DNA of 64,000 nt from Streptomyces luomodiensis (GCF_031679605.1 NZ_CP117522.1:8494001-8558000); one strand, 5' to 3'; shown: positions 43,112-52,938, counted from the stretch's first letter. Made by a program: numbers and translations. Notes: a model not told the origin generated them from the letters alone.

Positions 43112-44464
43112 TCAGTCGGACCCCACATCGCTGAGGTCGCGCCCCTTGGGCTCCTCGAGCCCAAGCACGCAGAGCAGGCTGATGACACTGAGGACGGAGA
43201 CCAGAACTCCGTACATGCTCGCGCCGTACGACGCCGTGATCGACGCGGCGAACAGCGGTGGGACAGCGCCTCCGAGGATTCCGGCGAAGTTGTAGCAGAA
43301 GCCGGCCGCGCTGTAGCGGTAGCGGGTGAGGAACAGCTCCGAGAGAAACGCTCCCAGCGGTCCGGTCGCTGTCCCGGTGATGAACATCGTGCCGCACATT
43401 GCCACGACCAGGCCTGAAAGAGACCCGTTGCGCATGAACAGGAACAGGACCAGAGGAAACACCACCGCGGCGACTGCGGCAGTCAGCATGAGGCGCCGCC
43501 GCCCGAAGCGGTCCGCCAGAGCTCCGGTGAGGAAGATGCCAGCCGTGTAGAAGACGGTTGCGACCAGCGCGACCAGCAGAGCCGTGGACCGCGCGATGCC
43601 GAGATCCGACGTGGCGTAGTTCGTGAGGAAGGTGATGCCCAGGTAGTACGAGGCGTAGACCATGAGCATCATCCCGGATGCCAGAACGATCTGACGCGGC
43701 TGTGCCCGCACGGCGTCGAGGATGGGGACACGTGTGACGCCGTGCTTGGCGACCTCGGCTCTGAAAACCGGGGTCTCCTCGATCGTGAGCCGGGCCCACA
43801 ACCCCACACCGACCAGGACGATGCTCGCCAGGAACGGCAAGCGCCATCCCCAACTCAGATAGCTCTCGTCGCTCATGCCCAGGCTCCCGCCCACGATCAG
43901 AGCGCTGCTGAGGACGGCGCCGAAGCCGCCTCCCAGAGAGGCGGACATAGCCCAGAATCCCCTTCGTTCGGTAGGCGCGTACTCGGCCGTGGTGAGGATC
44001 GCTCCGGCCCACTCGCCTCCCACGGCCAGGCCTTGGGCGAAGCGCAGGGCCACGAGGAGGATCGGGGCGGCGACACCGATCTGCGACGCGGGCGGGATGC
44101 ATCCTACGAGCACCGTCGAGACGCCCATGATCACGAGCGTCGTGAGCAGGGTGCCCTTTCGTCCCAGACGATCACCGAAGTGTCCGAAGACGATGCTGCC
44201 GATCGGGCGGGCGACGAAGACAACACCAAAGGTGGCGAGGGAAGCGGTGAGTCCGGCAGCGCTCCCCAGGGCGGGGAAGAAGATCTCCGGAAAGACGAGG
44301 ACCGAGGCGAAGGCGAACAGTCCGAAGTCGGCCAGTTCGATGGTGGTCCCCACGCAACTGGCGATCGCCAGCTTGCGCATGGAGACGTTCGACGTGGCGG
44401 GGGGAGGTGGCGCGGAGACGACTTGTGCCCTGCTCTCGGGCTGCGGTGCCCGGTTTGCGGTCAT
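43112..44464 (-). CDS. Metabolite:H+ symporter (MHS family, MFS)
   Basis: The 450-residue protein has the MHS signature: ASCVGTTIELADFGLFAFASVLVFPEIFF in TM1, VARPIGSIVFGHFGDRLGRKGTLL in loop 2-3, LRFAQGLAVGGEWAGAIL in TM4, and a second GALADRFGRRRLML loop. Members (shikimate, citrate, alpha-ketoglutarate, benzoate-type acids) import organic acids. First gene of the leftward unit; likely uptake system of the catabolic island. GGGAG nine bases before the ATG. Confidence 0.9.
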   Translation of the reverse strand: MTANRAPQPESRAQVVSAPPPPATSNVSMRKLAIASCVGTTIELADFGLFAFASVLVFPEIFFPALGSAAGLTASLATFGVVFVARPIGSIVFGHFGDRLGRKGTLLTTLVIMGVSTVLVGCIPPASQIGVAAPILLVALRFAQGLAVGGEWAGAILTTAEYAPTERRGFWAMSASLGGGFGAVLSSALIVGGSLGMSDESYLSWGWRLPFLASIVLVGVGLWARLTIEETPVFRAEVAKHGVTRVPILDAVRAQPRQIVLASGMMLMVYASYYLGITFLTNYATSDLGIARSTALLVALVATVFYTAGIFLTGALADRFGRRRLMLTAAVAAVVFPLVLFLFMRNGSLSGLVVAMCGTMFITGTATGPLGAFLSELFLTRYRYSAAGFCYNFAGILGGAVPPLFAASITASYGASMYGVLVSVLSVISLLCVLGLEEPKGRDLSDVGSD

Positions 44465-44965
44465 TTTTTGTGACTCCCGTCGAGGGTGGTCAGTCGCGGC
44501 GTCACGGTAGGCGGCCAGGTTTCATGAAGTCAATTGTCATGCAACAGCGGATCAAAAAAAGGTGCTATCGATAGGTAAACATCTGACAGATGCGAGTGAG
44601 GCCCTGCCGCTCGGGCTGTGGGGGTGGGCGGGGTGGCGAGCGGAAGTGGGGGAGTCGCGGCGATCGAGGTCCGAAGAGCGTGTGTGGGTCAGGGCCGTGT
44701 GCGAGGGTTACCGAACAAGAAGCTGTCAGACAATTGACTGCTTGCTGAGGCCGGGCTATGTTCGCTGTGGGGATGGCAGTTGCCGGGCGCCCCACTGGGG
44801 CGACCTCAATGCCGTGAACGAGTACACAAAGGTGAAGACTGCCTGGATCGAAACGGGCGCAACACCACGGAGATCCATCCTGCCCGGGGGCTGAGGGAAG
44901 CGGGAACCTCGCTGGAGTAAGCGGACCTCTTCCGGACGGACGAACGGACCCCGGTAGGTCATGAC
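44465..44965. promoter_or_regulatory. 501-bp divergent promoter region with two regulator sites
   Basis: Between the symporter and the hydroxyacid dehydrogenase, two mirror-image promoters each overlap a GACAATTGACT element. Leftward: -35 TTGACT (44528-44533, minus) and -10 TACCGT (44504-44509), spacing 18. Rightward: -35 TTGACT (44734-44739), 17 bp, -10 TATGTT (44757-44762). Operator motifs lie at 44534-44544 and 44723-44733. The rightward mRNA would have a leader of about 200 nt with no gene that I can support. Confidence 0.65.
44723..44733 (+). promoter_or_regulatory. Catabolic-island operator motif CTGTCAGACAA
   Basis: A TGT-NNN-ACA palindromic site abuts the -35 box of the rightward promoter. 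The same motif recurs at 51853, 60477, 61720 and, more weakly, 51996, 60097 and 44534 (minus). It is proposed as the target of the FadR-type regulator at 60588. Confidence 0.68.
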
Positions 44966-45862
44966 ATGAACGAGGTGTTTCTGGTGGCAGGAAAAGTTGG
45001 ATTCATCGGTGTCGGTGCCATGGGATCGGCCATCGCGTCCCGGCTCGTGAAGTCACAAGAGCTTTTGGTGAACGATCGCAGGGAAGAAGCAGCGGCAGAA
45101 CTCGTCAGCCAGGGAGCGACTTTCGTCACGGCTGAAGAGATAGCTCGGCAGTGCAAGCGCGTCTTCATATCCCTGCCCGGCCCGGCGCAGGTGACCGAAC
45201 TACTCCTCGGAACTGAGGGCATAGCCAAGCACTTCACGCCGGGCACCGTAGTGATCGACACGACCACGGGAACCCCGATGGCGGACAGCGGAATCGTCGA
45301 CGCTTTGACCGAACGAGGGGTCGACTTCGTCGATGCCCCGATCGGTGGGGGCGTCCGGCGCGCCAGGGCCGGCACCGCCACGCTCATGGTCGGTGGCTCT
45401 GAGACAGCATTCGCCAAGGTCAGCGAACTACTGCTGCATGTCACCTCCGATGTCTATCACGTCGGTCCTGTCGGTACGGGGCACGCGATGAAGCTGGTGA
45501 ACAACCTGATCAACAGCTGCAATCGGTTCGCGGCCCTCGAAGCGATCCGCCTGGGTGAAGCCTGCGGAATCGATCAGAACACGGTGGTCGACATTCTCAA
45601 CAAGTCGACGGGCCGGAACTATGCGACCGAGTATACGTTTCCGCAGCTCCTCAGCGGCGATTCCTACAAACCACAGGGCTTCACCCTCGAGCTCATGCGT
45701 AAGGATATCCGCCTGGCCAATGAGCTGGCGGAGAGTCTGGAGCACAGCACCCCCATCGGTCACCTGGTGGAGAGGTTCACCGAGGAGGCGATCGAGCGCT
45801 TCGGCCGTGACGCGGATCAGAGCCAGCTCATGGCCGAGTGGTACCTGAACCGCTCTGAGTAG
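44966..45862 (+). CDS. 3-hydroxyisobutyrate dehydrogenase-family oxidoreductase
   Basis: The 298-residue beta-hydroxyacid dehydrogenase has the NAD(P) loop VGFIGVGAMGSAIASRL, substrate motif DAPIGGGVRRARAGTATLMVGG, GTGHAMKLVNNLI (catalytic Lys in the K-x-x-N-N block) and a C-terminal KDIRLANEL. It oxidises a 2- or 3-hydroxy acid or alcohol to an aldehyde/keto acid. It leads the rightward unit and is followed after 75 bp by the ETF genes. No strong ribosome site precedes ATG 44966. Confidence 0.87.
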   Translation: MNEVFLVAGKVGFIGVGAMGSAIASRLVKSQELLVNDRREEAAAELVSQGATFVTAEEIARQCKRVFISLPGPAQVTELLLGTEGIAKHFTPGTVVIDTTTGTPMADSGIVDALTERGVDFVDAPIGGGVRRARAGTATLMVGGSETAFAKVSELLLHVTSDVYHVGPVGTGHAMKLVNNLINSCNRFAALEAIRLGEACGIDQNTVVDILNKSTGRNYATEYTFPQLLSGDSYKPQGFTLELMRKDIRLANELAESLEHSTPIGHLVERFTEEAIERFGRDADQSQLMAEWYLNRSE

Positions 45863-45937
45863 GTCAGCCACGCAACGACGAGACCGCAGCCCGGTGCGCC
45901 GACGCGTCGGCTGTGAGCACGAGAAAAGGGACGTCCA

Positions 45938-46765
45938 GTGAGCTTGAGGATCGTTGTCACCGTGAAGTACGTGCCGGATGCCACGGGCGACCGGCATTTC
46001 GCCGATGACCTGACGTTGGACCGCGACGATGTCGATGGTCTGCTGTCGGAGCTCGACGAGTACGCGGTGGAGCAGGCGCTGCAGATCTCGGAGAACTCCG
46101 ACGACGACGTGGAGATCACCGTGTTGACGGTGGGTCCGGAGGACGCCAGGGACGCGTTGCGCAAGGCGCTGTCGATGGGTGCGGACAAGGCGATTCACGT
46201 CGAGGACGACGACCTGCACGGAACCGATGCGATCGGCACCTCGCTGGCGCTGGCGAAGGCGATCGAGAAGGCCGGCTACGACCTGGTGATCTCCGGCATG
46301 GCCTCCACCGACGGCGCGGCGGGGATTGTGCCCGCGCTGGTGGCCGAGCGGCTGGGCGTGCCGCAGGTGACGCTGCTGTCGGAGGTCGCGGTCGCCGACG
46401 GCAAGGTCACCGGCCGCCGTGACGGCGACACCGCCTCGGAGCAGCTCGAAGCGCAGCTTCCTGCGGTGGTGTCGGTGACGGACCAGTCCGGTGAGGCGCG
46501 CTACCCCTCCTTCAAGGGGATCATGGCGGCGAAGAAGAAGCCGGTGGAGTCTTGGGACCTGGACGACCTGGACATCGAGGCCGAGCAGGTGGGCCTGGCG
46601 GGGGCCTGGACGAAGGTCGCCTCGGCCGATGAGCGCCCGGCGCGGACGGCGGGCACGATCGTCAAGGACGAGGGCGAGGGCGCCAAGCAGCTCGCCGAGT
46701 TCCTCGCGGGACAGAAGTTCATCTGCACTTCCCACGTCCCGGTTCCCCGCCCGAATTCTCTGTGA
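45938..46765 (+). CDS. etfB: Electron transfer flavoprotein beta subunit
   Basis: The 275-residue EtfB/FixA protein has the family N-terminus LRIVVTVKYVPDA, a central ISGMASTDGAAGIVPALVAERLGVPQVTLL (AMP region) and MAAKKKPVESWDLDDL. It pairs with EtfA and takes electrons from acyl-CoA dehydrogenases such as those encoded 7-14 kb downstream. GTG start; AAGGG upstream. Confidence 0.93.
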   Translation: MSLRIVVTVKYVPDATGDRHFADDLTLDRDDVDGLLSELDEYAVEQALQISENSDDDVEITVLTVGPEDARDALRKALSMGADKAIHVEDDDLHGTDAIGTSLALAKAIEKAGYDLVISGMASTDGAAGIVPALVAERLGVPQVTLLSEVAVADGKVTGRRDGDTASEQLEAQLPAVVSVTDQSGEARYPSFKGIMAAKKKPVESWDLDDLDIEAEQVGLAGAWTKVASADERPARTAGTIVKDEGEGAKQLAEFLAGQKFICTSHVPVPRPNSL

Positions 46766-46785
46766 TTGCAGGAGATCGTAGTCCC

Positions 46786-47748
46786 ATGGCTGAAGTCCTG
46801 ATCTTTGTCGACCACGTGGACGGTGCTGTCCGCAAGCCCACCCTGGAGCTTTTGACGCTGGCCCGCCGCATCGGCGACCCAGTCGCCGTCGCGTTGGGCA
46901 ACGGTGCCGCCGACACGCAGGCCGCCCTCGCCGAGCACGGCGCAGTCAAGGTCCTCACGCACGAGGCTGCCGAGTACGCCGACTACCTGGTCGTGCCGAA
47001 GGTGGACGCGCTGCAGGCCGCCTACGAGGCGGTCTCCCCGGCCGCCGTGCTGGTGCCGTCCTCGGCGGAGGGCAAGGAGATCGCGGCACGTCTGGCGCTG
47101 CGCATCAAGTCCGGTGTGATCACCGACGCCGTCGACTTGGAGGTCGCTGACGGCACTCTGGTGGCGACGCAGTCGGTGTTCGCCGCCTCGTACACCACCA
47201 AGTCCACGGTGATGACGGGCACGCCGGTCATCACCGTCAAGCCCAACTCGGCGGCCGTGGAGTCGGCCCCGGCCGCCGGCGCGGTCGAGGCCCTCACCGT
47301 CAGCTTCTCCGAGCAGGCGACGGGTACGAAGGTCACCTCGCGCACGCCGCGTGAGTCGACGGGCCGTCCGGACCTGACCGAGGCCGCGATCGTGGTCTCC
47401 GGCGGCCGCGGCGTCAACGGCGCCGACAACTTTGCGATCATCGAGGCCCTCGCCGACTCCCTCGGCGCGGCCGTCGGCGCCTCCCGCGCCGCCGTGGACG
47501 CCGGTTGGTACCCGCACTCCAACCAGGTCGGCCAGACCGGCAAGTCCGTGTCCCCGCAGCTGTACATCGCCTCCGGCATCTCCGGCGCGATCCAGCACCG
47601 CGCCGGTATGCAGACCTCGAAGACGATCGTCGCGATCAACAAGGACGCCGAAGCGCCCATCTTCGACCTGGTCGACTACGGGATCGTCGGCGACCTCTTC
47701 GACGTCGTCCCGGCGCTGACCGATGAGGTCAAGGCCCGCAAGGGCTGA
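46786..47748 (+). CDS. etfA: Electron transfer flavoprotein alpha subunit
   Basis: The 320-residue EtfA/FixB protein has [13 protein letters not shown] at the N-terminus and the C-terminal FAD domain [39 protein letters not shown], ISPxL-type [17 protein letters not shown] and the [22 protein letters not shown] end. Start ATG 46786 (CAGGAG upstream) gives the usual MAEV N-terminus; a GTG at 46762 overlapping etfB is less likely. Confidence 0.94.
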   Translation: MAEVLIFVDHVDGAVRKPTLELLTLARRIGDPVAVALGNGAADTQAALAEHGAVKVLTHEAAEYADYLVVPKVDALQAAYEAVSPAAVLVPSSAEGKEIAARLALRIKSGVITDAVDLEVADGTLVATQSVFAASYTTKSTVMTGTPVITVKPNSAAVESAPAAGAVEALTVSFSEQATGTKVTSRTPRESTGRPDLTEAAIVVSGGRGVNGADNFAIIEALADSLGAAVGASRAAVDAGWYPHSNQVGQTGKSVSPQLYIASGISGAIQHRAGMQTSKTIVAINKDAEAPIFDLVDYGIVGDLFDVVPALTDEVKARKG

Positions 47749-47778
47749 ATCGGCACAGGAGAGACGGAAGGCACAAGC

Positions 47779-50082
47779 ATGCAACTCGCCGCGGTCATCG
47801 TGTCGCTGGCCCTGATCGTGGTCGGCGTCGCACTGTTCGGCCGCGCGATCGTGCAGATCGTCCGCTTCATGCGGCGCGGCCAGTCGGTACCCGCCGGTCT
47901 CCGGACCAACGACCCCGCGCAGCGCACCGTGACGGTGGTCAAGGAATTCCTCGGCCACACCCGCATGAACAAGTGGGGCATCGTCGGCGCGGCGCACTGG
48001 TTCGTCGCGATGGGCTTCTTCTCGCTGCTGCTGACGATCGTCAACGCCATCGGGCAGCTCTTCAAGGCCGACTGGCTGCTGCCGGTCATCGGCGAATGGG
48101 CGCCGTACAACATCTTCGTCGAGTTCATCGGCACCATGACGATCCTCGGCATCGTGACTCTGATCATCATCCGGCAGCTGAACCGGCCGGGCGGCGCGGG
48201 CCGCAAGTCCCGCTTCGCGGGCTCCAACTTCGGCCAGGCGTACTTCGTCGAGGCCGTCATCCTCATCGTCGGCGTCTGCATCTTCATGCTGCACGCGCTG
48301 GAGGGCGCCCAGCACCATGTGGCCGGATACGAGGCCTCGTTCTTCATCTCGTATCCGGTGATCTCGTGGCTGGAGGGGATGGACGTCTCGACGCTCCAGA
48401 ACCTCACCTACTTCTTCGCAGGACTGAAGATCGCGACGTCCTTCATCTGGATGATCACGGTCAGCACCAACCTCGACATGAGCATCGCCTGGCACCGCTT
48501 CCTCGCCTTCCCCAACATCTGGTTCAAGCGCAACGCGGACGGCGAGGTCGCGCTCGGCGCCCTCCAGCCGATGGTGAGCGACGGCAAGCCGATCGACTTC
48601 GAGGACCCGGGCGAGGACGACCAGTTCGGCGTCTCGCAGATCGAGCACTTCTCCTGGAAGGGCATCCTCGACTTCTCCACCTGCACCGAATGCGGCCGCT
48701 GCCAGTCGCAGTGCCCCGCCTGGAACACCGGCAAGCCGCTCTCCCCCAAGCTGTTGATCATGGCGCTGCGCGACCACAGCCACGCCAAGGCCCCCTATCT
48801 GCTGGCCGGCGGCGGCAAGACGATGGAGGGCGAGGAGAAGGCGAGCGAGGAGCAGCTGGCCCAGGTGCCCGCGGCGGCGCTGGCCGAGGCCGAGCGGCCG
48901 CTGATCGGCACCCTCGAGGCCGCGTCCGACAGCGGCTTCGCCGCGGGCGGCGTCATCGACCCGGACGTGCTGTGGTCCTGCACCACCTGCGGCGCCTGCG
49001 TGGAGCAGTGCCCGGTGGACATCGAGCACGTCGACCACATCGTGGACATGCGCCGCTACCAGGTGATGATCGAGTCCAGCTTCCCCAGCGAGGCGGGCAC
49101 GATGCTGAAGAACCTGGAGAAGAAGGGCAACCCCTGGGGCCTGGCCAAGAAGCAGCGGCTGGCGTGGACCAAGGAGCTTGCAGCGGACACAGGCTTCGAG
49201 GTGCCGGTCGTCGGCAAGGACATCGAGGACCTCACCGAGGTCGACTACCTGTACTGGGTCGGCTGCGCGGGCGCCCTGGAGGACCGGGCCAAGAAGACCA
49301 CCAAGGCCTTCGCGGAGCTGCTGCACATCGCCGGCGTCAAGTTCGCGATCATGGGCGGCGACGAGAAGTGCACCGGTGACTCCCCTCGCCGCCTGGGCAA
49401 CGAGTTCCTCTTCCAGCAGCTGGGCGCGGAGAACGTCGCGAGCCTGAACGCGGCCTTCGGGGAAGACGACGAGGACGAGGCGACCAAGAAGCCGAAGTCC
49501 AAGAAGAAGATCGTCGCGACCTGCCCGCACTGCTTCAACACGATCGCCAACGAGTACCCGCAGCTGGGCGGCGAGTACGAGGTCATCCACCACACCCAGC
49601 TGCTCCAGCACCTCATCGACGAGGGCAAGCTGATCCCGGTCACCCCGGTCGAGGGCCTGATCACCTACCACGACCCGTGCTACCTGGGCCGCCACAACAA
49701 GGTCTACACGCCGCCGCGCGAGATCATCGCCAAGGTGCCGGGACTGCGGAACGAGGAGATGCACCGCCACAAGGAGCGCGGCTTCTGCTGCGGCGCGGGC
49801 GGCGCCCGGATGTGGATGGAGGAGCGGATCGGCAAGCGCATCAACGACGAGCGCGTCGACGAGGCGCTGTCCCTCAACCCGGACATCGTCTCCACCGCCT
49901 GCCCGTTCTGCCTGGTCATGCTCACCGACTCGGTCAACGGCAAGAAGAACGACGGCAAGGTCAGCGAGAACGTCCAGGTCGTTGACGTGGCCCAGCTCCT
50001 TCTCGACTCCGTCAAGACGCCCGTCGACCCGGCGGACGAGGCGGAGAGCGAGGACGCGCCAGAGCCGGAGCCGGTGAACTAG
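47779..50082 (+). CDS. etfD: Membrane iron-sulfur ETF:menaquinone oxidoreductase (EtfD-like)
   Basis: The 767-residue fusion has about five N-terminal membrane helices (residues 1-250; heme-b-type histidines possible in GAAHWF and MLHALEGAQHH), then two 4Fe-4S motifs, CTECGRCQSQCP at 302-313 and CTTCGACVEQCP at 401-412. Two CCG-type domains follow (CPHCF and GFCCGAGGARMW near 670, both typical of heterodisulfide-reductase-like subunits), and an acidic tail. The mycobacterial homologue EtfD links EtfBA to the menaquinone pool in fatty-acid oxidation. Placement 30 bp after etfA supports the same job here. Confidence 0.9.
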   Translation: MQLAAVIVSLALIVVGVALFGRAIVQIVRFMRRGQSVPAGLRTNDPAQRTVTVVKEFLGHTRMNKWGIVGAAHWFVAMGFFSLLLTIVNAIGQLFKADWLLPVIGEWAPYNIFVEFIGTMTILGIVTLIIIRQLNRPGGAGRKSRFAGSNFGQAYFVEAVILIVGVCIFMLHALEGAQHHVAGYEASFFISYPVISWLEGMDVSTLQNLTYFFAGLKIATSFIWMITVSTNLDMSIAWHRFLAFPNIWFKRNADGEVALGALQPMVSDGKPIDFEDPGEDDQFGVSQIEHFSWKGILDFSTCTECGRCQSQCPAWNTGKPLSPKLLIMALRDHSHAKAPYLLAGGGKTMEGEEKASEEQLAQVPAAALAEAERPLIGTLEAASDSGFAAGGVIDPDVLWSCTTCGACVEQCPVDIEHVDHIVDMRRYQVMIESSFPSEAGTMLKNLEKKGNPWGLAKKQRLAWTKELAADTGFEVPVVGKDIEDLTEVDYLYWVGCAGALEDRAKKTTKAFAELLHIAGVKFAIMGGDEKCTGDSPRRLGNEFLFQQLGAENVASLNAAFGEDDEDEATKKPKSKKKIVATCPHCFNTIANEYPQLGGEYEVIHHTQLLQHLIDEGKLIPVTPVEGLITYHDPCYLGRHNKVYTPPREIIAKVPGLRNEEMHRHKERGFCCGAGGARMWMEERIGKRINDERVDEALSLNPDIVSTACPFCLVMLTDSVNGKKNDGKVSENVQVVDVAQLLLDSVKTPVDPADEAESEDAPEPEPVN

Positions 50083-50179
50083 CCCGGCCCCGACTTCTCT
50101 TGGGGGCCTGGTCGAGGACAACCAGATGCTCCGGTAGGAATCGGGCTATCGTTCCGCGACCATGACCTTGTAGTCGGCG

Positions 50180-50212
50180 ATGGCCGTGCCGGAGACGTTC
50201 CGGCACGGCCAT
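50180..50212. terminator. Strong terminator between etfD and the 3-hydroxyacyl-CoA dehydrogenase gene
   Basis: A perfect 14-bp stem (50180-50193 with 50199-50212) and a 5-nt GACGT loop lie between two convergent genes, about 100 bp after the etfD stop. Confidence 0.88.
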
Positions 50213-50292
50213 GCCGAGCAGAAGGGAGCCGACGTGAGAGACGTGCGATGAAAGACGTGCCCCTCTGCGTGGAGCGGTGCGTCGCACAGAGG

Positions 50293-51777
50293 TCAGTGAA
50301 CGAGCGAGCTCCGTGCATGCGCCCGCAGCCGCTGACTCGCGCGGTAACGAGGGTCGTGATACTCCGCCCAGAGAGCGTCCAGGGTCTCCAGGAGGTTCGT
50401 CGCCCCCCACTGAGCGCACCACTGGAACGGACCCATGGGGTAGTTGGTTCCAAGGACCATGGCCTCGTCGATGTCATCGGGAGAGGCGACACCGCAGTGA
50501 GCTGTCTCCCATGCCTCGTTCGCGATCATCGAAAGAATCCTGGCGACGATGAGCCCGGGTGCGTCGGAAACCGGATAGGCCTGCACCCCGGCCTGGCCGA
50601 GCAGGGCGATCAACGAGTCCGCCAGAGATGTGTCAGTCGACGATATGGCCAGCGCCGAGACCTGCTCCGGATCGAGGCAGCGATCGATGACGGCCACCGG
50701 TCCGCCCTGGAGGAGGGACTCCTCCTGAGCCGTCTTTCCACGGGTGACCATGACTGTGCCTACGTTGGGAATTTCCAGATGTGGAATGCCATCGGACTCG
50801 TGACCGCTCCACGTGACACCTGACCGAGCCACAAGCCCCTCGAGTTGGGGGCTGGTGCCGAACAGCGAAACCGTGGCCGGCGGCTCGGAGCCGGGCTTGG
50901 CCGACTGAGCTGTCGTGCGTTGAGCACCCTCGCTGTACGGGTAGAAGCCTTGCCCGGACTTGCGCCCGAAGCGGCCGGCCGCAACCAGCTCTTGTTGCAT
51001 CAGGGAAGGCGCGAACCGCGAGTCGTAGTTGTAGGCGCTCCATACTGTCCGCGTCACCGTCAAGTTGACGTCCACGCCGATGAGGTCCATCAATTCGAAG
51101 GGCCCCATGCGGAACTGCCCCGCAGTGCGCATCAGTGCGTCGATCGTCTCGGCAGAGGCCGCCCCCTCCTCCAGGAGTCTGAGTGCCTCGCCGTAGAACG
51201 ACCTTGCCACGCGGTTGACGATGAATCCCGGCGCCGATCGCACTCGCGCGACGTGCTTGCCCCAGGCCGATGCCAGGTCCGAGATCGTCCTGACAGCCAC
51301 AGGGTCGGACTGCAGGCCGTGGACGACCTCCACGAGCTTCATGACGGGTACCGGGTTGAAGAAGTGCATCCCGACGACGCGCGAAGGATCTGTGGTTCCG
51401 GCGGCGATCTCAGTGACGGACAGCGACGACGTATTGGTCGCGAGAACGCAACTGGCACCGAAGTGCCGCAGCGCGTCGTTGAAGACCCGCTGCTTGACTG
51501 CCAGGTCTTCGACGACGGCCTCGATGACGACGGTGGAGGCGTGTGGTGGAGTGTCGGTGATCGTCCTTGCGGTTTCGAGTCGCTCGGAGACGAGTCGCTC
51601 GGCTTCGGGATTCCTGCGGCTGAGCCGGGCGGTGATGTCCTGTGCCGCAGCGTCGAGTTGGTGCTGATTCGGATCGACCAGGCTGACGAGGTGCCCGGCG
51701 TTGATGGCTACCTGTGCGATGCCCCGACCCATCGTCCCGGCACCGACTACGCAGATGTGTGTGCCCTGCTCTGTCAT
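50293..51777 (-). CDS. Two-domain 3-hydroxyacyl-CoA dehydrogenase (PaaH/PaaC-like)
   Basis: The 494-residue protein has the NAD loop VVGAGTMGRGIAQVAINAG at residues 10-28, TNTSSLSVTEIA and GMHFFNPVPVMKLVEVV (catalytic His-region), a first C-terminal domain (SAPGFIVNRVARSF) and a second one (DAPGLIVARILSMIANEAWE). The doubled C-terminal domain is the mark of phenylacetate-pathway PaaH-type enzymes. It should oxidise the 3-hydroxyacyl-CoA made by the enoyl-CoA hydratase of this island. Divergent from the BadI-like operon with operator sites in between. Confidence 0.9.
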   Translation of the reverse strand: MTEQGTHICVVGAGTMGRGIAQVAINAGHLVSLVDPNQHQLDAAAQDITARLSRRNPEAERLVSERLETARTITDTPPHASTVVIEAVVEDLAVKQRVFNDALRHFGASCVLATNTSSLSVTEIAAGTTDPSRVVGMHFFNPVPVMKLVEVVHGLQSDPVAVRTISDLASAWGKHVARVRSAPGFIVNRVARSFYGEALRLLEEGAASAETIDALMRTAGQFRMGPFELMDLIGVDVNLTVTRTVWSAYNYDSRFAPSLMQQELVAAGRFGRKSGQGFYPYSEGAQRTTAQSAKPGSEPPATVSLFGTSPQLEGLVARSGVTWSGHESDGIPHLEIPNVGTVMVTRGKTAQEESLLQGGPVAVIDRCLDPEQVSALAISSTDTSLADSLIALLGQAGVQAYPVSDAPGLIVARILSMIANEAWETAHCGVASPDDIDEAMVLGTNYPMGPFQWCAQWGATNLLETLDALWAEYHDPRYRASQRLRAHARSSLVH

Positions 51778-52161
51778 CGTCTGGCCTCTCCTGTCTCCGT
51801 TCAGCCCGTGGACGAGCCAGAGGTACCAAGCTGTCCGGGCGAGAGTTGATATCTGTAAGACAACTTACACACTGGTTAAAGTCAAACCTAGGGCGCGGCA
51901 TGGGTGAGTTGGCCCGTCGCCTCGCGACCTCGGTGCCGACGAGACCCTACGAAGATCCGCAAGATCCTTGACAAGGACCTTGTGCAGAGTATCGTAATGT
52001 CAAACATTTTCGCAGCCATGAGAAACAGGTCAGACTGTCGAGGCCTGGCGTCAAGCAACAAAGGCCGCTGGACCGGGAAGCGTGAAGCCGGTCGGACGCG
52101 GTCGCGGTATGCGTATGGAGGCCCCGTCGGGGCGATTTGTCGATTCAGGAGCGCTGATTCC
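51778..52161. promoter_or_regulatory. 384-bp divergent control region with two operator motifs
   Basis: CTGTAAGACAA at 51853-51863 lies 76 bp upstream of the leftward dehydrogenase; AATGT-CAA-ACATT, a perfect palindrome at 51996-52008, lies just after a candidate rightward promoter (TTGACA 51968-51973, 16 bp, TATCGT 51990-51995). Both fit the TGT-NNN-ACA core. The leader to 52161 holds no gene that I can support. Confidence 0.62.
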
Positions 52162-52938
52162 ATGACCTACCAAGACGTCACCGTGGCTGTCGAGGACGGC
52201 GTAGCGGTCATCACCATCAACAGGCCCGACCGCGGCAACAAGCTGAGGTTCGAAACGGCCCGCGAGCTGCTCGACGCGTTCCGGAATGTTCGGGAGGACC
52301 CGGAGATCGACGTCGTGGTCCTCACCGGCGCAGGTGAGAAGTTCTTCTGTATCGGGGGTGAGCACGAGGAGCTCAAGTCCCTCGACTACTCCAGCGTCAT
52401 GCCCGTCATCGACCTCTACGAATTCATCGACGCGATGCCCAAGCCGGTGATCGCGGCGATCAACGGGTTCGCCGTCGGAGGCGGCAACGTGCTGCAGGTC
52501 GTCTGCGACCTGTCGATAGCCGCCGAACACGCAGTGTTCCGCCAGGTCGGTCCGCTCGTCGGCAGTTTCGACGCCGGCTTCGGCACCTGGTACCTGGAGG
52601 AGACCATCGGCCGCCGTCGGGCCAAGGAGATGTGGTACCTGAACCGCAAGTACACGGCTCAGGAGGCGCAGAACATGGGCCTGGTGAATGAGGTGGTCTC
52701 CGGCCGGCCCGTTGTCGACAGGGCCGTTGAGGTCGCCCAGGACCTGCGACGGCGTGGGCCGTTCGCACTGGCGGCTCTCAAGACAGCCTTCTCCAGCCGT
52801 CATACCGGAGTCGCAGGCCAGGCGCGCCTCGCCCACGACCTCCTGCTCACGGCCTACCGGAGCACGGAGGAGGCCGCGGAGATGTCGGAATCCTTCGAGG
52901 CCCGTCGTGCCCCCAGCCGTGAGAAGTTCAACCGATGA
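52162..52938 (+). CDS. Crotonase-fold ring hydrolase, MenB/BadI clade
   Basis: The 258-residue crotonase has VITINRPDRGNKLRF, oxyanion-hole Gly in FFCIGGEHEEL and AVGGGNVLQVVCDLSIA, and the diagnostic MenB/BadI segment VGPLVGSFDAGFGTWYLEE followed by IGRRRAKEMWYLNRKYTAQEA, with the conserved Asp. MenB closes a ring by Claisen chemistry; BadI reverses it, opening 2-oxocyclohexanecarboxyl-CoA to pimeloyl-CoA. Because acyl-CoA dehydrogenase, hydratase, SDR and thiolase genes surround it, ring opening is the better reading than menaquinone synthesis. It overlaps the next gene by 4 bp. Confidence 0.83.
   Translation: MTYQDVTVAVEDGVAVITINRPDRGNKLRFETARELLDAFRNVREDPEIDVVVLTGAGEKFFCIGGEHEELKSLDYSSVMPVIDLYEFIDAMPKPVIAAINGFAVGGGNVLQVVCDLSIAAEHAVFRQVGPLVGSFDAGFGTWYLEETIGRRRAKEMWYLNRKYTAQEAQNMGLVNEVVSGRPVVDRAVEVAQDLRRRGPFALAALKTAFSSRHTGVAGQARLAHDLLLTAYRSTEEAAEMSESFEARRAPSREKFNR

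Noticed and set aside
44562..44894. A 110-codon frame in the divergent control region at 44.5 kb
   Set aside because: It runs across a good promoter and operator, has mixed codon use and no recognised family.
46501..50121. Minus-strand open frame of 1206 codons opposite the ETF genes
   Set aside because: It is antisense to etfB, etfA and etfD, has no family pattern and arises from GC-rich third positions.
52162..52938. Calling the gene menB (menaquinone biosynthesis)
   Set aside because: The clade is shared with BadI, and no other men gene is present, whereas acyl-CoA catabolic genes surround it.
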